DNA of 11,897 nt from Bacillota bacterium. GTDB lineage: Bacteria; Bacillota; Clostridia; UBA1381. The notes under the pieces were generated by a model. It was given only the letters and a program-made list of their open reading frames with translations, ran no database searches and had not been told where the DNA came from. The translations under genes were made by a program, and so were the position numbers. The first letter of the stretch is position 1. Each line of letters begins with the position of its first letter. This document shows, piece after piece, positions 5,370 through 11,897 of this stretch. The stretch lies in assembly GCA_021203665.1 (NCBI GenBank), contig JAJQAT010000094.1:1-11897 (forward strand). The letters run 5' to 3'.

Positions 5370-8300
5370 ATGAAATTTTCGGATATTTTAAAGGAATACG
5401 CGCCTTATCGGGGGATAGTAAAAAATCTTAACAATACGCCAATATCCGTCGCGGGAATAGTGGAATCGGCGCAGGGTCAGCTTATTTACGCTCTGCAAAG
5501 GGAGAATAATTCCTCCGCGCTTGTCGTGTGCTACAGCGATATGGAGGCGAGAAAGATGTATTCCGATATGGAGCTGTACAGCGACAATATCTTGTATTTT
5601 CCATCCAAGGAATACATTTACTACAACATAGAAACCTCCGGACACCAAAACGAGTATGAGAGAATATCTGTCATACAAAAGCTCGCGGGCGGCGGGAGGT
5701 ATATTGTTGTTACAAGTCTTGACGCGGTTTTGCAGTACACCGCCGACAAGACGGAGCTTTTAAACCTATGTGTCGATTTTGAAACAGGAAAGAGATTTGA
5801 CCTTGAGGATTTGACGCAAAAGCTGATAATAATGGGATATTCCCGCGAGGACAGCGTTGAGGCGGCGGGACAGTTCGCTATAAGAGGCGGAATACTCGAT
5901 ATATTTCCGCCGGGCAATGACAATCCGTACAGGATTGAGTTTTTTGACGATGAAGTCGATTCTGTAAGGGAGTTTGACGCCTATACACAGCGGTCGCTTG
6001 ACAAGGTAAGCGCGGCGGCCGCGGCGCCGGTGCGCGAGGCGGTTGTGACGGACGAAAAGCTTGAAAAAATAACGGCGGAGCTTGAAAAGCGCATACGCGG
6101 CGCGAAGCGCAAAAAAAGCGACGAAAGCGTGTATATCGAAACAACAATGGCGGATATTGAGAGCTTTAAGGAGGTAAGATATTTCCCCTCGATAGATAAA
6201 TACGTATCGCTTATTTACGACAAAATACCGTCGGTGCTTGATTATTTTTCGAATAACGACCTTGTGTTTATAATCGACCCGAAGCGCATAGCGGAGAGAG
6301 GCAGGAGCTTTGAGCGTGAGAAAAACGAGGTCATAGCCGAGCTTAAGGAAAGGAGAATAATCGGCGCGCAAAGGGATATGTTTTACTGCTCCTATGCTGA
6401 AAAGACAGCCGAAATGTCCGCGAAAAGGCTCATATCCCTCGACGTGCTTTCACATTCGAGCGCGGATATAAAATATAAGCACCTCGAAACCTTCACCACA
6501 AAAACAACGGTGTCGTTCCACGGTAAAATCGAGTATTTGTATGAGGATTTAAAAAGCTGGCAGAGCAAAAATTATACAACGGTGATATTATGCTCATCGC
6601 GCGGCAGGGGCGAAAATCTTGCCGGCGTGCTTAAGGAAAAGGGAATAAGAGCCGTCTTTTCGGACGCCGAGTCAAGAAACGCGGAATTTAACCGCGGCGA
6701 AACGGTAATCGTCCGCGGCGAGCTTAACAAGGGCTTTGAATATCCCGAAATCAATTTTGTGCTTGTTTCCGACCGTGAAATATTTGAAACAAAAAAGAGC
6801 CGTTCAAGGCGCAAGGTCGATAACGCAAATCGAATAAAGAGCTACACGGATATAAGCGTCGGCGATTATGTGGTGCATCAGACCCACGGTATAGGTCAGT
6901 ATATGGGCACGCAAAAAATTGCCGTGGGCGGCATAACAAAGGATTATCTGAAAATCCGCTATCAGGGCACGGACGACTTGTATATTCCCATAGACCAGCT
7001 CAATCTTCTGTATAAATATGTGGGCAATGCCGATAAACAGCTAAAGCTCAACAAGCTCGGCGGAAACGAATGGAACAAGACAAAACAGCGCGTAAAGCAG
7101 TCCACGGCGGAGCTTGCCAAAAAGCTCATCGCGCTGTACGCCGAGCGCGAAAACACAAAGGGATTCGCCTACAGTGAGGATACGCCGTGGCAGCGCGATT
7201 TTGAGGACACCTTCCCGTACCAGGAAACGGAGGATCAGCTGCGCTCTGTAGAGGAGGTAAAGGCGGATATGGAAAAGCCGAAGCCTATGGACAGACTTTT
7301 GTGCGGCGACGTCGGATTCGGCAAAACGGAGGTCGCGCTCAGAGCGGCATTCAAGGCTGTGGGCGATTCAAAGCAGGTGGCGTATTTATGCCCGACAACC
7401 ATACTCGCTATGCAGCAGTACGAAACCTTTTTAAAGCGAATGGAAAGCTTCCCGATAAGGGTGGAAATGCTTTCGAGATTCCGCACGGCATCTCAGCAGA
7501 AAAAAATATTAAAGCAGCTTAAAACGGGCGAAATAGATATAGTCATAGGCACTCACAGAATACTGTCAAAGGATTTGGTTTTTAAGGATTTGGGACTTTT
7601 GATAATAGATGAGGAACAGCGCTTCGGCGTGGCGCACAAGGAGAGACTGAAGGAATTAAAGCAGAATGTAGACGTGCTTACGATGACGGCGACGCCGATT
7701 CCGCGGACGCTCCATATGGCGATGACGGGTGTAAGGGATATGAGCGTTTTAACTCAGCCGCCCGAAAACCGCTATCCGGTGCAGACCTATGTCCTTGAGG
7801 ACAATCCTGCCGTCATAGCCGACGCTATCGGAAATGAAATATCGAGGGGCGGTCAGGTGTTTTATCTGTATAACCGCGTGCAGGGCATATACGCCAGGGC
7901 GGATTGGATAAAGTCGATGTTCCCCGATATAAATGTGGCTGTCGGACACGGCAAGATGAAAGAGGATGAGCTTGAGGACATAATGTACGATATGGTAAAC
8001 GGCAAAACGGACGTCCTTGTATGCACAACAATAATAGAAACCGGACTTGATATTCCCAACGCGAATACCATTATCATAGAGGACGCGGATAAAATGGGAT
8101 TGGCGCAGCTTTATCAGCTGCGCGGACGCGTGGGACGCTCCAACAGAGCGGCATACGCGTATCTGACGTATCACCGCGATAAAATACTGTCGGAGGTAGC
8201 GTCCAAAAGACTTAGAGCCGTAAAGGAATTTACCGAATTCGGTTCGGGATTTAAGATTGCGATGCGCGACCTTGAAATACGCGGCGCGGGAAATATTTTG

Positions 8301-8867
8301 GGACCCGAGCAGCACGGGCATATGGACGCGGTGGGCTATGATATGTATTGTAAGCTGCTCAAGGAGAGCGTTGACGAGGTTCAGGGCATAAAGGTCAAGG
8401 AAAAACGCGATGTTTCGATAGATATTAATATCGACGCGTACCTGCCCGAAAGCTATATAGAAAATCACAATCAGCGCATCGATATTTACAAAAGAATCGC
8501 CGCCGTTGAAACCGAGGACGATAAATTTGAAATAGAAGACGAGCTTATCGACCGTTTCGGCGATATACCGAAGCCGGTGCAGAATATTATCGAGGTCGCG
8601 GCGCTCAAGGCGCCCGCCAAGGAGTGCGGCATATACGAAATATCCCAATCCCAAAGCGGCGGCATTCTCAGCCTTAAATTTGAGGAGGATTATGTTGACG
8701 CGCCTCTTGTTATGGGACTTGACAGCGTGTTCCCAAGGCGCATAAAGCTTGTTTCAAGCGAAAATCCGATAATAAATTATGTGATAGGAGACGATTGTAA
8801 AGATATTTTGAAAATTGTAAACAATTTATTAACTCAAATAAAAGAATTGCAAAATAATGAGAAATAG
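5370..8867 (+). CDS. mfd: Transcription-repair coupling factor
   Basis: Mfd is a DNA translocase that removes RNA polymerase stalled at lesions and recruits UvrA for transcription-coupled repair. The 1165-residue length is full. The N-terminal UvrB-like module comes first (about 1-330; FPSKEYIYYN is visible early on). A CarD-like RNA polymerase interaction domain begins near residue 493 (DISVGDYVVHQTHGIGQY). RecG-like helicase lobes follow, with Walker A GDVGFGKT (646-653), DEEQ (747-750), TMTATPIPRT (771-780) and the arginine-rich RGRVGRS (918-924). The C-terminal TRCF domain lies at about 1015-1110. AAGGAG (5359-5364) overlaps the pth stop and serves the ATG at 5370. The pth-mfd adjacency is classic for Bacillota. 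No frameshift or missing motif is seen. Confidence 0.97.
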   Translation: MKFSDILKEYAPYRGIVKNLNNTPISVAGIVESAQGQLIYALQRENNSSALVVCYSDMEARKMYSDMELYSDNILYFPSKEYIYYNIETSGHQNEYERISVIQKLAGGGRYIVVTSLDAVLQYTADKTELLNLCVDFETGKRFDLEDLTQKLIIMGYSREDSVEAAGQFAIRGGILDIFPPGNDNPYRIEFFDDEVDSVREFDAYTQRSLDKVSAAAAAPVREAVVTDEKLEKITAELEKRIRGAKRKKSDESVYIETTMADIESFKEVRYFPSIDKYVSLIYDKIPSVLDYFSNNDLVFIIDPKRIAERGRSFEREKNEVIAELKERRIIGAQRDMFYCSYAEKTAEMSAKRLISLDVLSHSSADIKYKHLETFTTKTTVSFHGKIEYLYEDLKSWQSKNYTTVILCSSRGRGENLAGVLKEKGIRAVFSDAESRNAEFNRGETVIVRGELNKGFEYPEINFVLVSDREIFETKKSRSRRKVDNANRIKSYTDISVGDYVVHQTHGIGQYMGTQKIAVGGITKDYLKIRYQGTDDLYIPIDQLNLLYKYVGNADKQLKLNKLGGNEWNKTKQRVKQSTAELAKKLIALYAERENTKGFAYSEDTPWQRDFEDTFPYQETEDQLRSVEEVKADMEKPKPMDRLLCGDVGFGKTEVALRAAFKAVGDSKQVAYLCPTTILAMQQYETFLKRMESFPIRVEMLSRFRTASQQKKILKQLKTGEIDIVIGTHRILSKDLVFKDLGLLIIDEEQRFGVAHKERLKELKQNVDVLTMTATPIPRTLHMAMTGVRDMSVLTQPPENRYPVQTYVLEDNPAVIADAIGNEISRGGQVFYLYNRVQGIYARADWIKSMFPDINVAVGHGKMKEDELEDIMYDMVNGKTDVLVCTTIIETGLDIPNANTIIIEDADKMGLAQLYQLRGRVGRSNRAAYAYLTYHRDKILSEVASKRLRAVKEFTEFGSGFKIAMRDLEIRGAGNILGPEQHGHMDAVGYDMYCKLLKESVDEVQGIKVKEKRDVSIDINIDAYLPESYIENHNQRIDIYKRIAAVETEDDKFEIEDELIDRFGDIPKPVQNIIEVAALKAPAKECGIYEISQSQSGGILSLKFEEDYVDAPLVMGLDSVFPRRIKLVSSENPIINYVIGDDCKDILKIVNNLLTQIKELQNNEK

Positions 8868-8875
8868 AGTATACT
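8847..8875 (+). promoter_or_regulatory. Possible sigma-A promoter for the PPIase lipoprotein
   Basis: TTGCAA (8847-8852; 4 of 6 matches to TTGACA) is 17 nt from TATACT (8870-8875; 5 of 6 matches to TATAAT), in a locally AT-rich stretch at the end of mfd. A transcript would start near 8882, giving a leader of about 28 nt before the ATG at 8911. The -10 box sits within a small inverted repeat (GTATA at 8869-8873, TATAC at 8879-8883). Such matches occur by chance in AT-rich DNA, so this is only moderately supported. Confidence 0.45.
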
Positions 8876-8896
8876 TGATATACAATAAAAAATTTT

Positions 8897-8902
8897 AAGG
8901 AG
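8897..8902 (+). promoter_or_regulatory. Ribosome binding site choosing the second ATG of the lipoprotein
   Basis: AAGGAG is only 2 nt from the ATG at 8905 but 8 nt from the in-frame ATG at 8911. The second is therefore the likely start. The choice changes the signal peptide by two residues only. Confidence 0.75.
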
Positions 8903-8910
8903 AAATGATT

Positions 8911-9834
8911 ATGAAGCATACAAAATTAGCGGCGGCTGCGCTGTCGTGCGCGTTATTACTCGGAGGCTGCGGCGCAAGCACCGGCTCGGACGGCAGTGAA
9001 ACACTTATGACCGTGGGTGATATTAACGTCACGGAAAACGAGTTCAACTTCTTTTTGAAGACCTATAAGGACAATATGGATTTGGGCGCGGCAAAGGAGC
9101 TTTCGCTTGAATATTGCGAAAAGAACCATCTTATAATCGCTGTGGCACAGGCTATGGGAATCGAGTTTGACGATGATACCCAAGCGGAAATAGACGAGTA
9201 TAAGCAGCAGGTTGTGGACGCTTATGACAGCGACACCGGCTACGATGAATTTCTTGAGGAGTACGGTCTTACGGACGAGTATATAGACAGGCTTGTTTCT
9301 GTCGGATTCTATTCGGACGCGTTAAAGGAAAAAATGGAGACGACGGAGTACACGGACGAGGAAAAGCGTGAGTATTTCCTTGAGCATTACAGACGCGCAA
9401 AGCATATTCTTCTGACCTCCGAGGAGGAGGACGCGACTATAGAGGCGCAGGCGGAGGAGCTTTTGGAGAGAGCGCAAAACGGCGAGGATTTTGACACGCT
9501 TATATCAGAGTATTCCGAGGACCCGGGCAGCGAGACATATCCGGACGGATACGTGTTCACGGATGATGAAATGGTCGCCGAGTTCCAGGACGGCGTTGAC
9601 TCCATAGGCGTTGGCGAGTTTACGCTTGTGAAGTCCTCATACGGCTACCATGTAATTCAAAGACTTGCCCTTGACGAAACCGAGGAATATTTCGAGGAGC
9701 AATACGCGGAAGCGGAATCCTCTGTTGAGTCGGCAATGGAAAGCGACGACTTTGAAACTCAGCTGTACGCGTGGGCGGATGAATACGGCGTTGAAATCAC
9801 CGTAAATCAAGAACTGCTTGACTCTATAGAATAA
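8911..9834 (+). CDS. Parvulin-type (PpiC) peptidyl-prolyl isomerase lipoprotein, PrsA/SurA-like
   Basis: This is a predicted extracytoplasmic lipid-anchored foldase of 307 residues. It starts with a lysine-containing n-region, a hydrophobic stretch (LAAAALSCALLLGG) and a lipobox ending LGGC, so Cys20 would be lipidated. A SurA-N-like helical segment follows (about 30-150), then one PpiC rotamase domain (about 161-252) running from RRAKHILLTS to SSYGYHVIQRL. The protein is very acidic, with runs of Glu and Asp. By analogy with PrsA it would help secreted proteins fold on the outer face of the membrane; its clients are unknown. In many Clostridia a PrsA-like gene follows mfd, as here, and spoVT follows that; here a terminator follows instead. 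I leave the symbol blank because PrsA and generic PpiC lipoproteins cannot be separated by eye. Confidence 0.88.
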   Translation: MKHTKLAAAALSCALLLGGCGASTGSDGSETLMTVGDINVTENEFNFFLKTYKDNMDLGAAKELSLEYCEKNHLIIAVAQAMGIEFDDDTQAEIDEYKQQVVDAYDSDTGYDEFLEEYGLTDEYIDRLVSVGFYSDALKEKMETTEYTDEEKREYFLEHYRRAKHILLTSEEEDATIEAQAEELLERAQNGEDFDTLISEYSEDPGSETYPDGYVFTDDEMVAEFQDGVDSIGVGEFTLVKSSYGYHVIQRLALDETEEYFEEQYAEAESSVESAMESDDFETQLYAWADEYGVEITVNQELLDSIE

Positions 9835-9850
9835 AAATAAAAGCAAAGCA

Positions 9851-9900
9851 TAAGGGACACTAAAATTTAGTGTCCCTTATTTAGTGTCCCTTTTGTTTTT
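9851..9900. terminator. Terminator with a duplicated 3' arm, between convergent genes
   Basis: The 5' arm TAAGGGACACTAAA (9851-9864) is perfectly complementary to TTTAGTGTCCCTTA (9866-9879). A second copy, TTTAGTGTCCCTT (9880-9892), follows directly. The 5' arm can pair with either copy. Pairing with the second leaves a 15-nt loop and puts the stem beside the T-rich tract TTTTGTTTTT (9891-9900). On the minus strand the hairpin is followed by a looser T-rich stretch (complement of about 9832-9850), so it may also end the htpG transcript. The plus-strand T tract overlaps the htpG stop codon (9899-9901) by two bases. Confidence 0.88.
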
Positions 9901-11794
9901 ATATAACTCTTTCAAGCAGCTTGTTTGAACGCTCGATGAACCTTGTCATTTGCTCCGCGCCGAGCGGACTGTGGCTGATTTTCGCCAAATCGTATACATG
10001 GTCGATAACAAGCTTTGCGTCCTCATCGTTTAATGAATCAATTTTCTTTATAAGCGAGTTGCCGGAGTTTAGCACAAGCGTAAACTCGTCCTTGAACATA
10101 TCCGCCATACCCGCCATCTGCTGACCGTATGAGCGGTACATTTCCCGCATACGTCTTGACTGCTCTCCCAGAAGTATAACGGCGGGAATGGATTCGTCCT
10201 TAAGCGACTGCACCTCAATCTTGAGCGATTCGTCACCGATTTCGTCCTTGAATTTTTGAATCAGCTTTTCGTCCTGCTCCTTTGCGGCATCGTCCTTTTC
10301 CTCCGTGTTTGAAATATCGCTTACGGCGGAATCTATTCGCTTGAATTTAACGCCCGACTGCTTCATTTCTATAAACGATATGAAATGCGTGTCCATCATA
10401 CTCGGCAGAACAACGGCATTAAGTCCCTGATTTTTAATCATATTCACATACTGCGACTGACCCACGGGATCGGAAACGTAGTAAACGTCTTTTTCCTCCT
10501 TGCCGTCAAGGTACTCGTCAAGGGTTATATATTTGCCGTTCAAATCCTTGTAGATTATGATGTCCTTAACCTTGTCGTAGAACTTTTCATCGCGCAAGCA
10601 GCCGTATTTAATGAAGATGTCGATGTCGTCCCAATACTTTTCGTAGCTTTCTTTCTCGTTCTTATACAGGCTTGTCAGCTTATCTGCAACCTTTTTGGTG
10701 ATGTGGTTTGAAATCTTTTTAACGTAGCCGTCATTCTGCAAAAAGCTCCTCGATACGTTAAGCGGTAGGTCGGGGCAGTCTATAACGCCCTTTAAGAGCA
10801 TTAGAAATTCGGGGATTACCTCCTTAACATTATCCGCGACAAACACCTGATTGTTGTACAGCTTTATCTGTCCCTCCTGACCGGCGAACTCGTGGTTGAT
10901 TTTCGGGAAGTACAGAATACCCTTTAGGTTGAACGGATAATCTACATTCAGATGAATCCAGAATAAAGGTTCGTTAAAGTCCATAAATACGTTTCTGTAA
11001 AATTCCTTGTAGTCCTCGTCACTGCACTCCGATGGCTTCTTCATCCAAAGCGGATTGGTGTTGTTTATCGGCTTAGGCTCTTCATGCTCATGCTCGTGCT
11101 CTTCGCCGCAGTCACATTCCTCGTCATGCTTATGCTCCTCGCCGCATTCGCATTCCTCGTCCTTTTCCTCGCCCTCGAGATAAATTTCTATCGGCAGGAA
11201 CGAGCAGTATTTATTCAGAATTGAACGAATTGTGTACTCGTCAAGAAATTCCTCCGAGTCCTCCGCGATATTCAGCGTGACGGAGGTGCCGCGTTCGGTG
11301 CGTTCGCCGTCCGAAAGCTCAAATTCCATACTGCCGTCGCAGGTCCATTTTGCCGCCTTTGCGCCGTCTTGGTACGAAAGCGAGTCAATCTCCACGCTGT
11401 CGGCAACCATAAACGCACTGTAAAATCCTAGTCCGAAATGACCGATTATTTGAGAGCCCTTGTCGTCATCCTCCTTGTACTTCGCAAGGAAATCACTCGC
11501 GCCGGAAAACGCTATCTGATTGATATACTTGTCGATTTCCTCCGCGGTCATACCGATACCGTTGTCGCTTATAACAAGCTTTTTCGCGTCCTTGAATACC
11601 GATACCGTAACCTTAAACCTTTCGTCCTCGTTTATCTGCGCGTCGCCTATGCTTGCGAGCTTTTTCAGCTTTGTTATCGCATCGCAGCCGTTTGAAACCA
11701 GCTCGCGCAGAAAAATATCCTTGTCCGAATAAAGCCACTTTTTTATAATCGGGAAAAGATTTTCGCTGTCAACCGAAATATTACCCTTTGCCAT
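9899..11794 (-). CDS. htpG: Molecular chaperone HtpG (Hsp90 family)
   Basis: HtpG is the bacterial Hsp90, an ATP-driven cytosolic homodimeric chaperone for stress-damaged and client proteins. From ATG 11794 it has 631 residues, a normal length. The GHKL ATPase domain (about 1-205) shows the catalytic Glu in LRELVSNGCDAI (E31, N35), DNGIGM (77-82) and GHFGLGFYSAF (118-128). The middle domain has NPLWMKK (247-253) and the ATP-contacting Arg in LPLNVSRSFLQ (R349). A dimerisation domain ends the protein. The linker between the first two domains (about 207-241) is unusual: two 12-residue units, each with CxCGEEHxH, at 212-223 and 224-235. AAGGAAG lies about 9 nt before the start. A longer reading frame to 11884 is rejected because it runs through the promoter and operator. 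The gene stands alone on this strand. Confidence 0.96.
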   Translation of the reverse strand: MAKGNISVDSENLFPIIKKWLYSDKDIFLRELVSNGCDAITKLKKLASIGDAQINEDERFKVTVSVFKDAKKLVISDNGIGMTAEEIDKYINQIAFSGASDFLAKYKEDDDKGSQIIGHFGLGFYSAFMVADSVEIDSLSYQDGAKAAKWTCDGSMEFELSDGERTERGTSVTLNIAEDSEEFLDEYTIRSILNKYCSFLPIEIYLEGEEKDEECECGEEHKHDEECDCGEEHEHEHEEPKPINNTNPLWMKKPSECSDEDYKEFYRNVFMDFNEPLFWIHLNVDYPFNLKGILYFPKINHEFAGQEGQIKLYNNQVFVADNVKEVIPEFLMLLKGVIDCPDLPLNVSRSFLQNDGYVKKISNHITKKVADKLTSLYKNEKESYEKYWDDIDIFIKYGCLRDEKFYDKVKDIIIYKDLNGKYITLDEYLDGKEEKDVYYVSDPVGQSQYVNMIKNQGLNAVVLPSMMDTHFISFIEMKQSGVKFKRIDSAVSDISNTEEKDDAAKEQDEKLIQKFKDEIGDESLKIEVQSLKDESIPAVILLGEQSRRMREMYRSYGQQMAGMADMFKDEFTLVLNSGNSLIKKIDSLNDEDAKLVIDHVYDLAKISHSPLGAEQMTRFIERSNKLLERVI

Positions 11795-11831
11795 ATGAAA
11801 AAACTTCCTTTCTGTAATTGCTTTTAACAAT

Positions 11832-11860
11832 ATAATAATACCAAATTTTTGATTTGTCAA
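11832..11860 (-). promoter_or_regulatory. Sigma-A promoter for htpG
   Basis: On the minus strand, TTGACA (complement of 11855-11860) is a perfect -35 box. TATTAT (complement of 11832-11837) is a 5 of 6 match to the -10 box at the ideal 17-nt spacing. Transcription would begin near 11825, leaving a leader of about 30 nt with the ribosome binding site. The region is AT-rich, as expected. Confidence 0.8.
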
Positions 11861-11867
11861 TACAAAA

Positions 11868-11894
11868 TTAGCACTCAACGGCACTGAGTGCTAA
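11868..11894. promoter_or_regulatory. CIRCE operator (HrcA binding site)
   Basis: TTAGCACTC (11868-11876), a 9-nt spacer, and GAGTGCTAA (11886-11894) match the CIRCE consensus with no mismatch in either arm. CIRCE is the operator of the heat-shock repressor HrcA, which normally controls groESL and the hrcA-grpE-dnaK-dnaJ operon. Here it lies 7 nt upstream of the htpG -35 box. It may act on htpG, on an unseen divergent gene to the right, or on both. The hrcA gene itself is not in the window. Confidence 0.95.
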
Positions 11895-11897
11895 CAA

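Noticed and set aside
7749..8654. 301-residue minus-strand frame opposite mfd
   Set aside because: It lies fully within conserved mfd helicase and TRCF coding sequence and is composed of low-quality mirror codons; no start signal or motif.
11795..11884. Longer N terminus for HtpG starting at 11884
   Set aside because: It would translate through the promoter and half of CIRCE; MAKGNISVDSENLF at 11794 is the family start and has a ribosome binding site.

Overview
This window is mostly ordinary housekeeping DNA from a low-to-medium GC Bacillota, most likely of class Clostridia. The evidence is the gene set and order, strong AAGGAGG-type ribosome binding sites, a lipoprotein PPIase directly after mfd, and a HrcA-type CIRCE operator. 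Genus cannot be fixed from the sequence. I found no phage, transposase, CRISPR array, toxin-antitoxin pair, tRNA or rRNA, and no new multi-gene system.

Layout. Bases 1-226 are a leader without a supported gene. It carries a 31-bp GC-rich repeat (about 2.5 copies) and two GC-rich hairpins. Then eight genes run rightwards, tightly packed: rbfA, nrnA (DHH phosphoesterase), truB and ribF, then glmU, pth, mfd and a PpiC-type lipoprotein. The first four are the downstream half of the familiar nusA-infB-rbfA-truB-ribF cluster. The last four match the clostridial glmU-(prs)-pth-mfd-prsA cluster, but no prs lies between glmU and pth and no spoVT follows the PPIase. Junctions are 0-43 nt except glmU-pth, where a terminator-like hairpin occupies a 91-nt gap. 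A possible separate promoter for the lipoprotein lies in the 3' end of mfd.

An unusual terminator with a duplicated 3' arm (9851-9900) separates this run from htpG (Hsp90), which is convergent on the minus strand. Upstream of htpG are a near-consensus sigma-A promoter and, at the right edge, a perfect CIRCE element. This suggests HrcA heat-shock control of htpG, of an unseen divergent gene, or of both.

Together the plus-strand genes serve ribosome maturation (rbfA), tRNA modification and recycling (truB, pth), nanoRNA or nucleotide turnover (nrnA), flavin cofactor synthesis (ribF), cell-wall precursor synthesis (glmU), transcription-coupled repair (mfd) and folding outside the membrane (PPIase). 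htpG is a cytosolic stress chaperone. The points most worth a second look are a duplicated Cys/His-rich insert in the HtpG linker, the terminator-like hairpin before pth, the position of CIRCE upstream of the -35 box, and the duplicated-arm terminator.
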